In this document: positions 42,760-51,222 of the stretch, in pieces
Position numbering within the stretch: position 1 is the stretch's first letter
Layout: every line of letters starts with the position of its first letter
Assembly: GCF_017349315.1 (NCBI RefSeq)
Contig: NZ_JAFMPP010000010.1
Coordinates: 1-64,000 of the forward strand
Direction: 5' to 3'
Source of the DNA: Jiella flava
GTDB lineage: Bacteria > Pseudomonadota > Alphaproteobacteria > Rhizobiales > Rhizobiaceae
Length of the DNA: 64,000 nt
Translations under genes and position numbers: made by a program
Notes under the pieces: generated by a model
Seen by the model: the letters and a program-made list of their open reading frames with translations, nothing else
The model's database searches: none
What the model was told of the DNA's origin: nothing

Positions 42760-44159
42760 TGCGCTGCCGGAAAGCGCTGCTTCAAAACGGCGAAGATCGC
42801 TCGGATCGCTTGGGCTTCGCCGCCGACACCGCCGATCGACGCGGCTTTCGGCCGCCAGCCATAGACGTCGAAATGCGCCCAGGTCTTGGCCTTCTCGACA
42901 AAGCCTTCGAGGAACAGCGCGGCGGTGATCGAGCCGGCGAAACCGTCGCTGGTAACGTTGTTCACGTCGGCGACCTTCGAGGCGAGGTTGTCCGCATAGG
43001 GCTGCCACAACGGCAGGCGCCAGATCGGATCGGCGACGCTCACCGCGCTCTCGGCAAGCGCTGCTGCAAAGCTCTCGTCGGCGGTGAAGAACGGCGGCAC
43101 GTCAGGTCCGAGCGCAACCCGCGCAGCGCCGGTCAAGGTCGCCATATCGATGAGGATCTCCGGCTCGTCGTCATCGGCCAACGCCAAGGCATCGGCCAGC
43201 ACCAGCCGCCCCTCGGCGTCGGTGTTGCCGATCTCGACGGTCTTGCCCTTGCGGCTCTTCAGAACGTCGCTCGGCCTAAACGCCGAGGCCGAGATCGAAT
43301 TTTCCACCGCCGGCACCAGCACCCGCAGCCGCACCGCTAGCCCAAAGGCCATGATCAGCCGCGCCAGGGCCAGGACATTGGCCGAGCCGCCCATGTCCTT
43401 CTTCATCAGAAGCATCGATGAGGAGGGCTTGATGTCGAGACCACCGGTATCGAAGCAGACGCCCTTGCCGACCAAAGTGACCTTCGGAGCATCGCCCGCG
43501 CCCCAGGAAAAATCGATCAAGCGCGGCGCGCTGGCGCTGGCCCGGCCGACCGCATGGATCATCGGAAAATTCGCGGCCAAAAGGTCGTCGCCGGTCGTCA
43601 CCGAAATTTCGGCGCCAAATTCGCTGGCAAGGTTGCGTGCCGCCGCTTCGAGCTCCGCCGGGCCGAGATCATTGGTCGGAGTGTTGATGAGATCCCGGGC
43701 CAAAAAGACGGCATCGGCCAGATGGCGCGCTTCGCTCAGGTCGGCGCCCTCACCGGGGAAGATTTCGGTCGGCTCAGCGTCTGCTGCCGCGGGCTTGTAA
43801 CGGGTAAAGCGATAGGCCCCGAGCAGCATGGCAAGCGCCCGCAGCGTCGGATCGCCGGCCTCGTCGCCCGCCTCGACATGCCACTGCCCGGCCGGCAGCT
43901 TGCCCGCCAACGCGCCGAAGAGCAGCGGCTTGGCAGCCTTTATGATCGCATCGCTCTTGCGCGCCCCCAAGCCGAGCAGCGCGGACGACGGCCGAGCGCC
44001 CTCACCCGGAACGACGAGCACAGCACCGGCATCGGCCGCAAAGCGCATGGTCTTGGCCCAATCGCGCTCGCGCTGCGATAGCGTCTCCAGCCCATCGCTG
44101 AAGACCGCGCGGATCGGCAAGGTACCATCGCCGGAGCGAGGTCTGAGCATAATCGACAT
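42756..44159 (-). CDS. Leucyl aminopeptidase family protein (M17)
   Basis: Two-metal aminopeptidase of 467 residues. Metal ligands and catalytic residues lie in VGKGVCFDTGGLDIKP, LLMKKDMGGSAN and EIGNTDAEGRLVLADAL, as in PepA. The N-terminal domain is shorter and less conserved than in E. coli PepA. It overlaps the start of the NlpC/P60 gene by four bases; such pairs recur in alphaproteobacteria and could recycle murein peptides. Promoter region upstream holds palindromic TTAA motifs facing the TPR gene. Confidence 0.93.
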   Translation of the reverse strand: MSIMLRPRSGDGTLPIRAVFSDGLETLSQRERDWAKTMRFAADAGAVLVVPGEGARPSSALLGLGARKSDAIIKAAKPLLFGALAGKLPAGQWHVEAGDEAGDPTLRALAMLLGAYRFTRYKPAAADAEPTEIFPGEGADLSEARHLADAVFLARDLINTPTNDLGPAELEAAARNLASEFGAEISVTTGDDLLAANFPMIHAVGRASASAPRLIDFSWGAGDAPKVTLVGKGVCFDTGGLDIKPSSSMLLMKKDMGGSANVLALARLIMAFGLAVRLRVLVPAVENSISASAFRPSDVLKSRKGKTVEIGNTDAEGRLVLADALALADDDEPEILIDMATLTGAARVALGPDVPPFFTADESFAAALAESAVSVADPIWRLPLWQPYADNLASKVADVNNVTSDGFAGSITAALFLEGFVEKAKTWAHFDVYGWRPKAASIGGVGGEAQAIRAIFAVLKQRFPAAQ

Positions 44160-44283
44160 GGCGGTCTCCGTGATTCTGCGAAAACGATCGAAAGGGTCGA
44201 AGAGGGGTTGTCTTCGCCTGATGCGGCGGAATCAAGAGGTGCGTGGCCGCGCGCCGCACGCCGCCGCAGCATGCGCGCCGCAA

Positions 44284-44306
44284 GTTAACCGCTCGTTAGG
44301 GTTAAC
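44284..44306 (+). promoter_or_regulatory. GTTAACC/GGTTAAC inverted repeat upstream of the TPR gene
   Basis: GTTAACC and GGTTAAC flank nine bases. One half also reads TTAA-N7-TTAG, one base off the CtrA consensus. The site is about 70 bases before the ATG of the TPR lipoprotein gene and could serve either divergent gene. Confidence 0.35.
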
Positions 44307-44375
44307 GAAATATTGTCGTCTTCGCATGGCCCGTCATAAGCGGGTGGCCTGCAAAAACAGGATGGAGATCGACCG

Positions 44376-45203
44376 ATGGCCGTTAGCGACGCTCACCCGA
44401 TGCGGCATTTCAGGCACGGCGCCCTCGTGGCCGCCGCGCTGGCGCTGCTGGCGGTTCAGGGCTGTGCCTCGGTTTCGCGCGAGATCACCGGCTCGATCAG
44501 TCGGAGCCCCGCCCCGTCAGCCCGAACGGTCGCGGCAATGCCCGCCTCGCAGTTGCAGGGCGTCGTGCGATCCTATGGTGAGGCCTATCAGAACAATCCG
44601 AAAGACAAGGGCACCGGCCTCTCCTATGCCGCCGTGCTGCAGATGGCCGGACGCAACGACCAGTCGCTTGCGGTGATGCAGCAGGTGGCGATCGCTCATC
44701 CGAAGGATCGCGATGTGCTGGCCGCTTATGGCAAAGCGCTTGCCGCCGCCGGCGATCTGCCGAAGGCGCTGTCCACGATCCAACGCGCCCAAACCCCCGA
44801 CAATCCCGACTGGCGGTTGTTTTCGGCCGAGGGCGCGATTCTCGATCAGATGGGCAAGTCCGACGACGCCCGCACGCTCTATCGCAAGGCGCTCGAGATT
44901 CAGCCGAATGATCCGACCGTCCTGTCCAATCTCGGTATGTCCTACGTTCTGACCAACGACCTGCCGTCGGCGGAAAAATATCTGCGGGAAGCGTTGAAGC
45001 AGCCAGGCGGCGACAGCCGCATCCGGCAAAATCTCGCTCTCGTCGTCGGTTTGCAGGGCCGGTTCGCCGAGGCGCAAAAAATCGCCAGCGCGGAACTCTC
45101 CCCAGACGACGCCGAGGCGAATGTCGCCTATTTGCGCAAGATGCTGAGCCAGCAAAACACCTGGTCGAAGCTGCGCCAGAGCGACACGAAGCGTCGCGGC
45201 TGA
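44376..45203 (+). CDS. TPR-repeat lipoprotein, TadD-like
   Basis: Tetratricopeptide-repeat lipoprotein of 275 residues, similar to pilus-assembly TadD. A signal peptide with lipobox LAVQGC (about residue 25-30) predicts outer-membrane attachment. Several TPR units follow (YAAVLQMAGRNDQSLAVMQQ, YGKALAAAGDLPKALSTI, YRKALEIQPNDPTVLSNLG, YLREALKQPGGD). Length and layout match TadD, but no other tad/cpa genes lie in the window, so the pilus link is inference. Ribosome binding site GGAG about ten bases before the ATG. Confidence 0.82.
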   Translation: MAVSDAHPMRHFRHGALVAAALALLAVQGCASVSREITGSISRSPAPSARTVAAMPASQLQGVVRSYGEAYQNNPKDKGTGLSYAAVLQMAGRNDQSLAVMQQVAIAHPKDRDVLAAYGKALAAAGDLPKALSTIQRAQTPDNPDWRLFSAEGAILDQMGKSDDARTLYRKALEIQPNDPTVLSNLGMSYVLTNDLPSAEKYLREALKQPGGDSRIRQNLALVVGLQGRFAEAQKIASAELSPDDAEANVAYLRKMLSQQNTWSKLRQSDTKRRG

Positions 45204-45246
45204 GATCGCCGCGCTCTTCCACTTCTCAGATCAGCGAACGTTTGCG

Positions 45247-45630
45247 TCAGCGCGTCCAGGACGATGCCGTCTGACCATCTGCCAGCCGCGCAGCGCTCGA
45301 CGCCGCGGTCCCGACCCCATCGCGATGGCGTCGCCAGACCGACCGCGTTTCCACAACCTCATTGGGGAAAAGAGCCGGTGAAAACGGCTCCGGCGTCCAG
45401 AGTGCGGCGCGTAGGCGCTCGACTTCCGACGGTCCGGCATCGGTTCCAGCCCCATCGGTCAGCGTCGCAGCGTCACCCTTGGCCTCTGCGTCGGGAGTTG
45501 GATGCAGCTCGGCATAGACGCGATTGGCCTTTGCCCAGTGCACGTGGTCGAACCCGTGGGGTCGGCCTTCCTGTTCCCAGATCTGATACGCTAGAGCCCT
45601 GATCTCGGCCGCCTCGTCAATTCTCGGCAT
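45247..45630 (-). CDS. DUF2934 domain protein
   Basis: 127-residue protein with an N-terminal DUF2934 motif (EIRALAYQIWEQEGRPHGFDHVHW), a short helix domain of unknown function found in many Rhizobiales. The rest is low complexity with no motif. The ATG at 45630 is chosen because GGAGAG lies just before it; the frame could start at 45672. Convergent with the TPR gene. Confidence 0.7.
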   Translation of the reverse strand: MPRIDEAAEIRALAYQIWEQEGRPHGFDHVHWAKANRVYAELHPTPDAEAKGDAATLTDGAGTDAGPSEVERLRAALWTPEPFSPALFPNEVVETRSVWRRHRDGVGTAASSAARLADGQTASSWTR

Positions 45631-46085
45631 CGATCTCTCCTCCCCGCCCGCCCATCGGCAGGAGCTCTTCATGCGGATCCAACTTTAAATCAGGCAACTC
45701 CGAGGTGAAAGCATTCGTTGCATCGCAACGACGCACTTATCGTTGAAATTTCGTTAGCAGCCTCGAAACTTCGCCGACGGGCGGAGCGGACGCTCGACGA
45801 AGCATCAAGCCAGGCGGCAAGCTTCGCACGCCGTCAGCGGAGAACAATCATCGCGCCGGCCAGCACGAGCAGCCAAAACAGGATCGTCGCCAGAAGAATG
45901 ATGTCTTCGGCATCTCGGTATGTCGTCATCAATGGCCCTTCTGCCTCAGCCGCGCACGGCGGCAACGTCGGGCCGCATCAGAGGTATAGATAGCTTATTG
46001 CATTGAAAGGCAAGTTTTCGCCACAATTCGAATTGTCGCAAAGACCCGATCCCGCCTCATGCGAGGCAGCGACACGTCGACACCG
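45631..46085. other. Intergenic stretch holding one small membrane ORF
   Basis: The only supported feature is the 31-codon gene at 45834-45929. Plus-strand frames here have no domain. AT content rises at about 45990-46040 near the 3' end of the phosphatase gene. Confidence 0.5.
45834..45929 (-). CDS. 31-residue hydrophobic membrane protein
   Basis: Too short for usual gene finders. It begins MTTYRDAEDIILL, continues as one membrane helix (ILLATILFWLLVLAGAMIVL) and ends in Arg. AAGGG lies six bases before the ATG. A charged N-terminus followed by one helix resembles small membrane subunits or regulators such as CydX or KdpF in layout, but no homology is claimed. It has no close neighbour on the same strand. 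Confidence 0.5.
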   Translation of the reverse strand: MTTYRDAEDIILLATILFWLLVLAGAMIVLR

Positions 46086-46772
46086 CTAACCGTCCTGCAG
46101 CGCCGCGAACATCGTCGGCAGCTCCGCGAGACTTGCCACCATGTGATCCGGCGCGAGCTCGTCGGGCGACAGCACGGTGTAGCCGCCGGCGACGGCGACG
46201 ACCTTGATCCGCGCGGCTTTCGCGGCCTCAACGTCGTTTTCGCTATCGCCGACGAACAGCACGTCTTGCGGCGAAAGATCGAGGATCTCGCAGGCATGGA
46301 GCAACAGGCCGGGCTCTGGCTTTTTCGGCGGGCCGGCATCACCACCCACCACGACGTCCATCAGCTCGAACAGGCCGAAATGCCGAAGGATCGCCTCGGC
46401 CGCCTGTCCCGGCTTGTTGGTCACGACGCCGATCAGCCGGCCCTCGGCCTTCAGATTGCGAGTCACCTCGCTCACCCCGGCATAGAGCGTCGTCAGCTCC
46501 GTGCTGCGCGGCTCGTAAATCTTCAAAAAGCGATCAACGACGCGATCGCGCGTTGCCGGATCCAGATGCTTGTCGAGCGCGGTATAGGCGCGTTCGATCA
46601 GTTTCGGCACGCCGGCACCGATCATTCGGGTGACGGCTTCCAGCGTGAAGGGCGGCTCGCCGTAGCTTTCCAACGTCTGATTCAAGGCGGCATGCAGATC
46701 GGGAGCGGAATCGATCAGCGTCCCGTCGAGATCGAACAACACGGCTTTCGGCCAACCCATATCGGCCATCAT
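46086..46772 (-). CDS. gph: Phosphoglycolate phosphatase (HAD superfamily)
   Basis: Removes phosphate from 2-phosphoglycolate, a toxic by-product of DNA repair or Rubisco oxygenation. The 228-residue protein has the HAD nucleophile motif AVLFDLDGTLIDSAPDL, motif II in IGVVTNKPGQAAEAIL, and motif IV DVLFVGDSENDVEAA. The cap type and length fit Gph, but other small-molecule phosphatases look alike. The ATG at 46772 is chosen because GGAAGG lies seven bases before it. It overlaps the stop of the thioredoxin-like gene, so they are coupled. Confidence 0.82.
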   Translation of the reverse strand: MMADMGWPKAVLFDLDGTLIDSAPDLHAALNQTLESYGEPPFTLEAVTRMIGAGVPKLIERAYTALDKHLDPATRDRVVDRFLKIYEPRSTELTTLYAGVSEVTRNLKAEGRLIGVVTNKPGQAAEAILRHFGLFELMDVVVGGDAGPPKKPEPGLLLHACEILDLSPQDVLFVGDSENDVEAAKAARIKVVAVAGGYTVLSPDELAPDHMVASLAELPTMFAALQDG

Positions 46773-47326
46773 GCCGCGTCCTTCCATTTGATCGAACAGC
46801 CGATGGACGGGATCTGCTCGCGCGGCCCTTCCCCCGTTTCGGCGACGTGTCGCATGGCATCAAACAGGTCGCGGGCCGTTCCCGGCGGTGCCTGCTCCTT
46901 GCGCGAGGCATCGATGCGGCCGCGATATTGCAGCTTCAAATCCTTGTTGAAGCCGAAGAAGTCCGGCGTGCATACAGCGCCGTATTGCCTGGCCACGCTC
47001 TGATCCTCGTCCTGAAGATAAACGAAGGGAAAGCCATGCTCGTCAGCAAAGCGCCGCATCTTGTCGAAGGAATCCTCGGGATAGGCATCCGCGTCGTTCG
47101 AGCAGATTGCGACGGTGCCGATACCAAGCGGCGCCAAGTCGTTGGCGTCTCGCACCAGCCGGTCGATCACGGCCTTCACATAGGGGCAGTGATTGCAGAT
47201 GAAGGCGATAAGCAGGCCGTTCGCGCCGCGATGCTCGAAAATGCGATGGCTCCGGCCATCGACGCCGGGCAGCGCGGCATCCAGCGCCGGCCGGCCAAAA
47301 TCGCAGACGGGGGGATGAGCGGCCAT
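46769..47326 (-). CDS. Thioredoxin-fold family protein
   Basis: Soluble thioredoxin/peroxiredoxin-like protein, 185 residues. The CNHC active site (Cys44-Cys47 in FICNHCPYV) and the following CPYVKAVIDRL helix match the AhpC/TSA-like 'thioredoxin family' group. VCTPDFFGF and the C-terminal IPSIGCSIKWK are also typical. The CNHC pair could allow dithiol reduction; the natural partner is unknown. It is coupled to the phosphatase gene downstream. Confidence 0.85.
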   Translation of the reverse strand: MAAHPPVCDFGRPALDAALPGVDGRSHRIFEHRGANGLLIAFICNHCPYVKAVIDRLVRDANDLAPLGIGTVAICSNDADAYPEDSFDKMRRFADEHGFPFVYLQDEDQSVARQYGAVCTPDFFGFNKDLKLQYRGRIDASRKEQAPPGTARDLFDAMRHVAETGEGPREQIPSIGCSIKWKDAA

Positions 47327-47456
47327 GTGTCAGCTTCCTGTCTCGTCCGGTGCCAAGCCCTATTATGTGGCGCCGATCAGCGGCAAGGAAAGCGGTGGTT
47401 GCGGCGACGCGCGCGGGATGCGCATTCGAAGACAATCGGATTCCGTCTGTCTGGCC

Positions 47457-47663
47457 TCAGATCGGATTCGCGCGCTGCTCAGGCCATTCGCAATGCCATT
47501 CGGTGACCTTCCATCGCGGATGATCGCCAACCCATTTTGCGACATAAGGCGTGGCGAGCATCATGCACTGGGCCCGCGTCGAACGGGCCTGAAAGGTCAG
47601 GCGCTGCTGCTCGCAATGCTGCGGCGTCGCGATCATGCAAACGGTCAGAACGAGATCGATCAT
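47457..47663 (-). CDS. Small conserved hypothetical protein
   Basis: 68-residue protein, probably secreted or membrane-associated: MIDLVLTVCMIATPQHCEQQ, then QARSTRAQCMM, and a Trp-rich C-terminus (RWKVTEWHCEWPEQRANPI). The pattern with paired cysteines and a WH-Trp tail resembles a small family I recall in Rhizobiales, function unknown. The ATG at 47663 is preceded by AAGGA at about ten bases; the longer frame starting at 47711 has no support. Confidence 0.6.
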   Translation of the reverse strand: MIDLVLTVCMIATPQHCEQQRLTFQARSTRAQCMMLATPYVAKWVGDHPRWKVTEWHCEWPEQRANPI

Positions 47664-47837
47664 CGAATGAGGATCCTTTGCGTTAAGCCGGTGCCCAGCC
47701 AGCGTCGTCACGTCCTCCTAGCTTCGCATCGGGTCAGCAAACGGATGCATAGCATGGGCTGCCTGCCGGCTGCGAGCGCGTAAGACGGACCGCAGCAATC
47801 CGCCAGCGACGCGGCCCATCGCGCAATCCGGTTCCCG

Positions 47838-48647
47838 TCAGATGGGCAAAAAGATCTCGCCGAGGCCGAGCACGGCCGTATCACCGCCGAGCCGACGCAT
47901 CATCTTGCCGGCAAAGGGGACGGGGCCAACAGCCCCTTCGGCGAACGCGTCGGCCATCACCTTCAGGATCAAGAGGTCGGCGGGGCCGTTGTCGAGAAAG
48001 GTCGGCGCGAGATGATCCACCCCGCCGCACAGAAACAGCGTGCCGCGCTTCATCAGCCGACCGGGCGTTGCGGCGGTCGTGCCGCCGACGACGATCGTTC
48101 CGGCGATCATCCGGCTGCCGAGATCTCCGGCCGCGTCGCCGGCGATCGCAATCACACCGCGGCGCATGCGATCGCCAGCCCGCGCACCTGCATGGCCACC
48201 AACCGTAATCGTACCGCCCTTCATGCCGGTCATCTCGCCGGCAAACGGTCCGCCGAGGCGGTCCCCGGCATCGCCGGAAATCGCGATCACCCCGCCGGCC
48301 ATCGCAGAGCCCGCATCGTCGCCGGCCGTACCGTTCACGGTGATCGTTCCGCCCGCCATCGCGCGGCCGAGCCGCACGCCGACATCGCCATCGACGGTGA
48401 TGTCACCGGCCGCCATCGCTTCACCGATCCGGTCGAAGCGATGAGAACCGCCCTCAAAGCGAATCGCCGCGGGATCGTCGCCTGCGATCGTGAAGACGTC
48501 GTCGACGACGAGACCCCGGCGCGTCAGCCCGATCGGCAAGGCAGCGATATCTTTGGCCGCGAGGCCGGCAAGGCGCGCCGGCACGAGCGGCGAAAGATCC
48601 AGCCGCTCTTCCGGCTCCGCCTTCTTGCGAAAGGTCAGCCCGCTCAT
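47838..48647 (-). CDS. fhcC: Formylmethanofuran dehydrogenase subunit C homologue FhcC
   Basis: Subunit of the formyltransferase/hydrolase complex that releases formate from formyl-H4MPT via a methanofuran analogue. The 269-residue protein is a beta-helix built from repeated Gly/Asp motifs (GTITVNGTAGDDAGSAMAGG, GVIAISGDAGDRLG, GTITVGGHAGARAGDRM), as in FwdC/FhcC. It overlaps fhcD by four bases at the end of the fhcB-A-D-C transcript order. Confidence 0.93.
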   Translation of the reverse strand: MSGLTFRKKAEPEERLDLSPLVPARLAGLAAKDIAALPIGLTRRGLVVDDVFTIAGDDPAAIRFEGGSHRFDRIGEAMAAGDITVDGDVGVRLGRAMAGGTITVNGTAGDDAGSAMAGGVIAISGDAGDRLGGPFAGEMTGMKGGTITVGGHAGARAGDRMRRGVIAIAGDAAGDLGSRMIAGTIVVGGTTAATPGRLMKRGTLFLCGGVDHLAPTFLDNGPADLLILKVMADAFAEGAVGPVPFAGKMMRRLGGDTAVLGLGEIFLPI

Positions 48648-49564
48648 GGCAAAAGATCCTTGAGATGAAAGTGGTGGGGCCCGAGATTGCCGCCGTAATT
48701 GCCGGCCCCGATCCGGATTGCGCCCTCCACCGGGCCGAGGTCGGTGACCGCCTTGATGCCGACCCGCATGGCATCGGCCACAGCCTCGGCCGAGAGGCCG
48801 TCGATGACGATTTCGAGCACCGAGCCGATTTCAGGCGTGAGTTCGGACCGGGTGACGGCTTTCAGCGTCGGACAATAGGCGTCGTTGGTCGACGCCATCA
48901 TCCCCTTATATTTGCCGCCGACCTTGGAACCGGACCGGACGATGCCGCCCGGAAACGGCATAATCACGCCCGGAACCTTGCGCATGGCCTCGATCGCGAT
49001 TTCGCAGGCCGCGAGCGCCTGGGGCGTGCTGCGCGCCATCAAAAGGAGATTGCCGCCGCCGACGCCATTCGTGGTGATGCCGGTTTTCGCCTCACAGAGA
49101 AACTCGCCCTCCATCACCGGCATGCGCCAGAAATGCTTGCCCTCGAATTTCTTCGAGATCTGCCAGCCATCGGCGAAATAGCGGATCGCATTGCCGAGAT
49201 CGATCGTCTCCTCGCCGTCGAAATCGGCAAAGCAGGCCGATGTCGGGCTGGTCAAGATGCATTGGCCAAGCCGTGTCGTCACTTGTTTTTCGAGCCCGCC
49301 GGCATCGAAGGAGAAAAACAGCACCCGCACGCCCGGTCGCCCGTCGCGAGTCTCGTCCGGCGAGAGCAGCCGGTCGATGCCGCCTTCGCAGCCGCAGGCG
49401 ATGACCGAGGTCGCAAACCCGGTCATCGAGCGCGCCGCCTCCAGCGCCCATTTCTCGTTGATCGCGGTGATCTCAATCGCCGTGCCGGCCATCGGAAAGG
49501 CCTCGGCAAAGCTGTCGTCGATCTCAACGCCGTTCACCACCATCGTCTCGCCTACGCCCGACAT
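48644..49564 (-). CDS. fhcD: Formylmethanofuran-H4MPT formyltransferase FhcD
   Basis: Transfers the formyl group between formyl-H4MPT and the methanofuran analogue. The 306-residue protein matches archaeal Ftr: INEKWALEAARSMTGFATSVI, VRVLFFSFDAGGLEKQV, GKHFWRMPVMEGEFLCE, TNGVGGGNLLLMAR and the final GNYGGNLGPHHFHLKDLLP. The start at 49564 overlaps the 3' end of fhcA by 13 bases, and its own stop overlaps fhcC by four, so translation is coupled along the operon. Confidence 0.95.
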   Translation of the reverse strand: MSGVGETMVVNGVEIDDSFAEAFPMAGTAIEITAINEKWALEAARSMTGFATSVIACGCEGGIDRLLSPDETRDGRPGVRVLFFSFDAGGLEKQVTTRLGQCILTSPTSACFADFDGEETIDLGNAIRYFADGWQISKKFEGKHFWRMPVMEGEFLCEAKTGITTNGVGGGNLLLMARSTPQALAACEIAIEAMRKVPGVIMPFPGGIVRSGSKVGGKYKGMMASTNDAYCPTLKAVTRSELTPEIGSVLEIVIDGLSAEAVADAMRVGIKAVTDLGPVEGAIRIGAGNYGGNLGPHHFHLKDLLP

Positions 49565-51192
49565 GGCACCACCTTGAACGGATCGTTGTGGCCGAGCGCG
49601 CCGTCCGGCACCTCGAACCAGCGGGCGGACAGCCCGTATTTGTCGTCGAAATAGCGGTCGAGCCGGGCCTTCATCGCCTTGTCGGGCTCGGGTCGGAGCG
49701 TCAGGGCGCGGCCGAAGGTCCGCTTCACCACGGCTCCGTTTCGCACCACCACCTCGCCGTCCTTCAGCACAAACGCGGCCGTGCCGAACATCGCCGCCTT
49801 GTCGGCGCCCGGCCGATAGACCGCGATATCCGCCACGGCGCCGGCGCCGAGATGGCCGCGATCGGCGGTCCCGAGCAGCCGCGCCGGCGCGGCACGAGTC
49901 ATGGTGGCGATTTCGTTCAGCGTGTATTCGCGCTCGATCTCGGCGAGCGAGGTCATTTCCCGAACCGCCTTCGGCAGGGCCTCCAGCCATGCCTGGCGAA
50001 CGGAGCGATCCATCAGCAGCGCGAAGATGTCCGGATAGGTGGTGAAAGGCGCGCCATTCGGATGATCGGTGGTGAAGAACACCCGCGCAGGATCCTCGAT
50101 CAAGAGGAACAACTCCATCCCGATCGCCCATTGCAGCGCGTTGTGGAAGCTCTTTCGCCGGTAATCGAAGGGCACCACGCCGCCGCCATTCGCCTCGTGG
50201 TCGAAGATCACCGACTTTCTCGGGCTGGCCTGCGCCCGGCCGGCAAACTGCCGCAGTTCGTCGGAGGAGATCGTCACCGTCTGGCCGAACATCACCTGGC
50301 CGATATCGACGGTGACTTCCGGCGTCGTGTTGACGAGCGCGGCGAGATCGCGGCCGCGCGACGAAAAGCGCCGCTTGCCCTCGGTGCCGTAGCCGTAGAA
50401 CTGGATATGGGCGAGGTGCAGCGGGTCGCCCTCGGCGGCGCGCATGGTTGCCGCGATCGCATCGGACGATGCGCCCGGCACGCCTAGATTGTTGCAATGA
50501 ACATGCAGCGGATGGGCGATGCCGAGGCTGGTGACCGCCCGTTGCAGCGTCTTGACGATCTGCCGCGAGGAAACGCCATAGTCCGGCACGACGTCGTCGA
50601 ATTCGAACTTGCGGACGTTCTCCTTGAAAGCCGCCGAACCGCCGGCATTGATGCATTTGACACCGAGCGCGCGGCTGGAGGCGACCGTCCAGGCGACGTA
50701 GTCGGCGATCGCATTCTCGCTCTCGCCGTCACGGATCATCGATAAGAGCAAATCGTCATTGCCGAGCACGACCAGCGTCGCCTTGTCGATGATCGGCGTG
50801 TCGGCGAGTTCGAGATGGGCATGCAGCGCCGACGATGGCGCCATGGCCGGTTCCACCACCGTGGTGAAACCCATTTGCGCGTAGCGCAGACCGGTCTCTT
50901 CCGTGGTCCAGCCCACCCGCGACAGCGCGGTCTCGCCCGGCCGGGACGAAAACGCCCGATGCCATTCCGGCAGGAGAAGCCGTGCGGTGTTCACGTGGCC
51001 GCCGGCGATATGGGAGTGGATGTCGATCGCGCCGGCCATGACCACGAGACCTGTACAGTCGATGGTCTCATCGGCGCTGCGCCCATCCGAGGGCGGATCG
51101 ACGATGACGCCGTCTTCGACATAGAGGTCGATGACCCCATCGCGTTCGGTCGCCGGATCGACGACATGACCGCCCGATAACCGTTTCAGCAT
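49552..51192 (-). CDS. fhcA: Formylmethanofuran dehydrogenase subunit A homologue FhcA
   Basis: Amidohydrolase-family subunit that hydrolyses the formylated cofactor to formate. Metal-site residues are visible: His59 and His61 (DIHSHIAGG), Lys179 (LGVKCINAGG; carboxylated in the archaeal enzyme), His230 and His232 (PLHVHCNNLG), His262 (LAHIQFYGYG) and Asp376 (FFTTDHPNG). Length of 546 residues is normal. It follows fhcB after 30 bases. Confidence 0.95.
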   Translation of the reverse strand: MLKRLSGGHVVDPATERDGVIDLYVEDGVIVDPPSDGRSADETIDCTGLVVMAGAIDIHSHIAGGHVNTARLLLPEWHRAFSSRPGETALSRVGWTTEETGLRYAQMGFTTVVEPAMAPSSALHAHLELADTPIIDKATLVVLGNDDLLLSMIRDGESENAIADYVAWTVASSRALGVKCINAGGSAAFKENVRKFEFDDVVPDYGVSSRQIVKTLQRAVTSLGIAHPLHVHCNNLGVPGASSDAIAATMRAAEGDPLHLAHIQFYGYGTEGKRRFSSRGRDLAALVNTTPEVTVDIGQVMFGQTVTISSDELRQFAGRAQASPRKSVIFDHEANGGGVVPFDYRRKSFHNALQWAIGMELFLLIEDPARVFFTTDHPNGAPFTTYPDIFALLMDRSVRQAWLEALPKAVREMTSLAEIEREYTLNEIATMTRAAPARLLGTADRGHLGAGAVADIAVYRPGADKAAMFGTAAFVLKDGEVVVRNGAVVKRTFGRALTLRPEPDKAMKARLDRYFDDKYGLSARWFEVPDGALGHNDPFKVVPCRA

Positions 51193-51222
51193 GTCAGAGA
51201 TGTTCCTCCCGGCTGCGATCGA

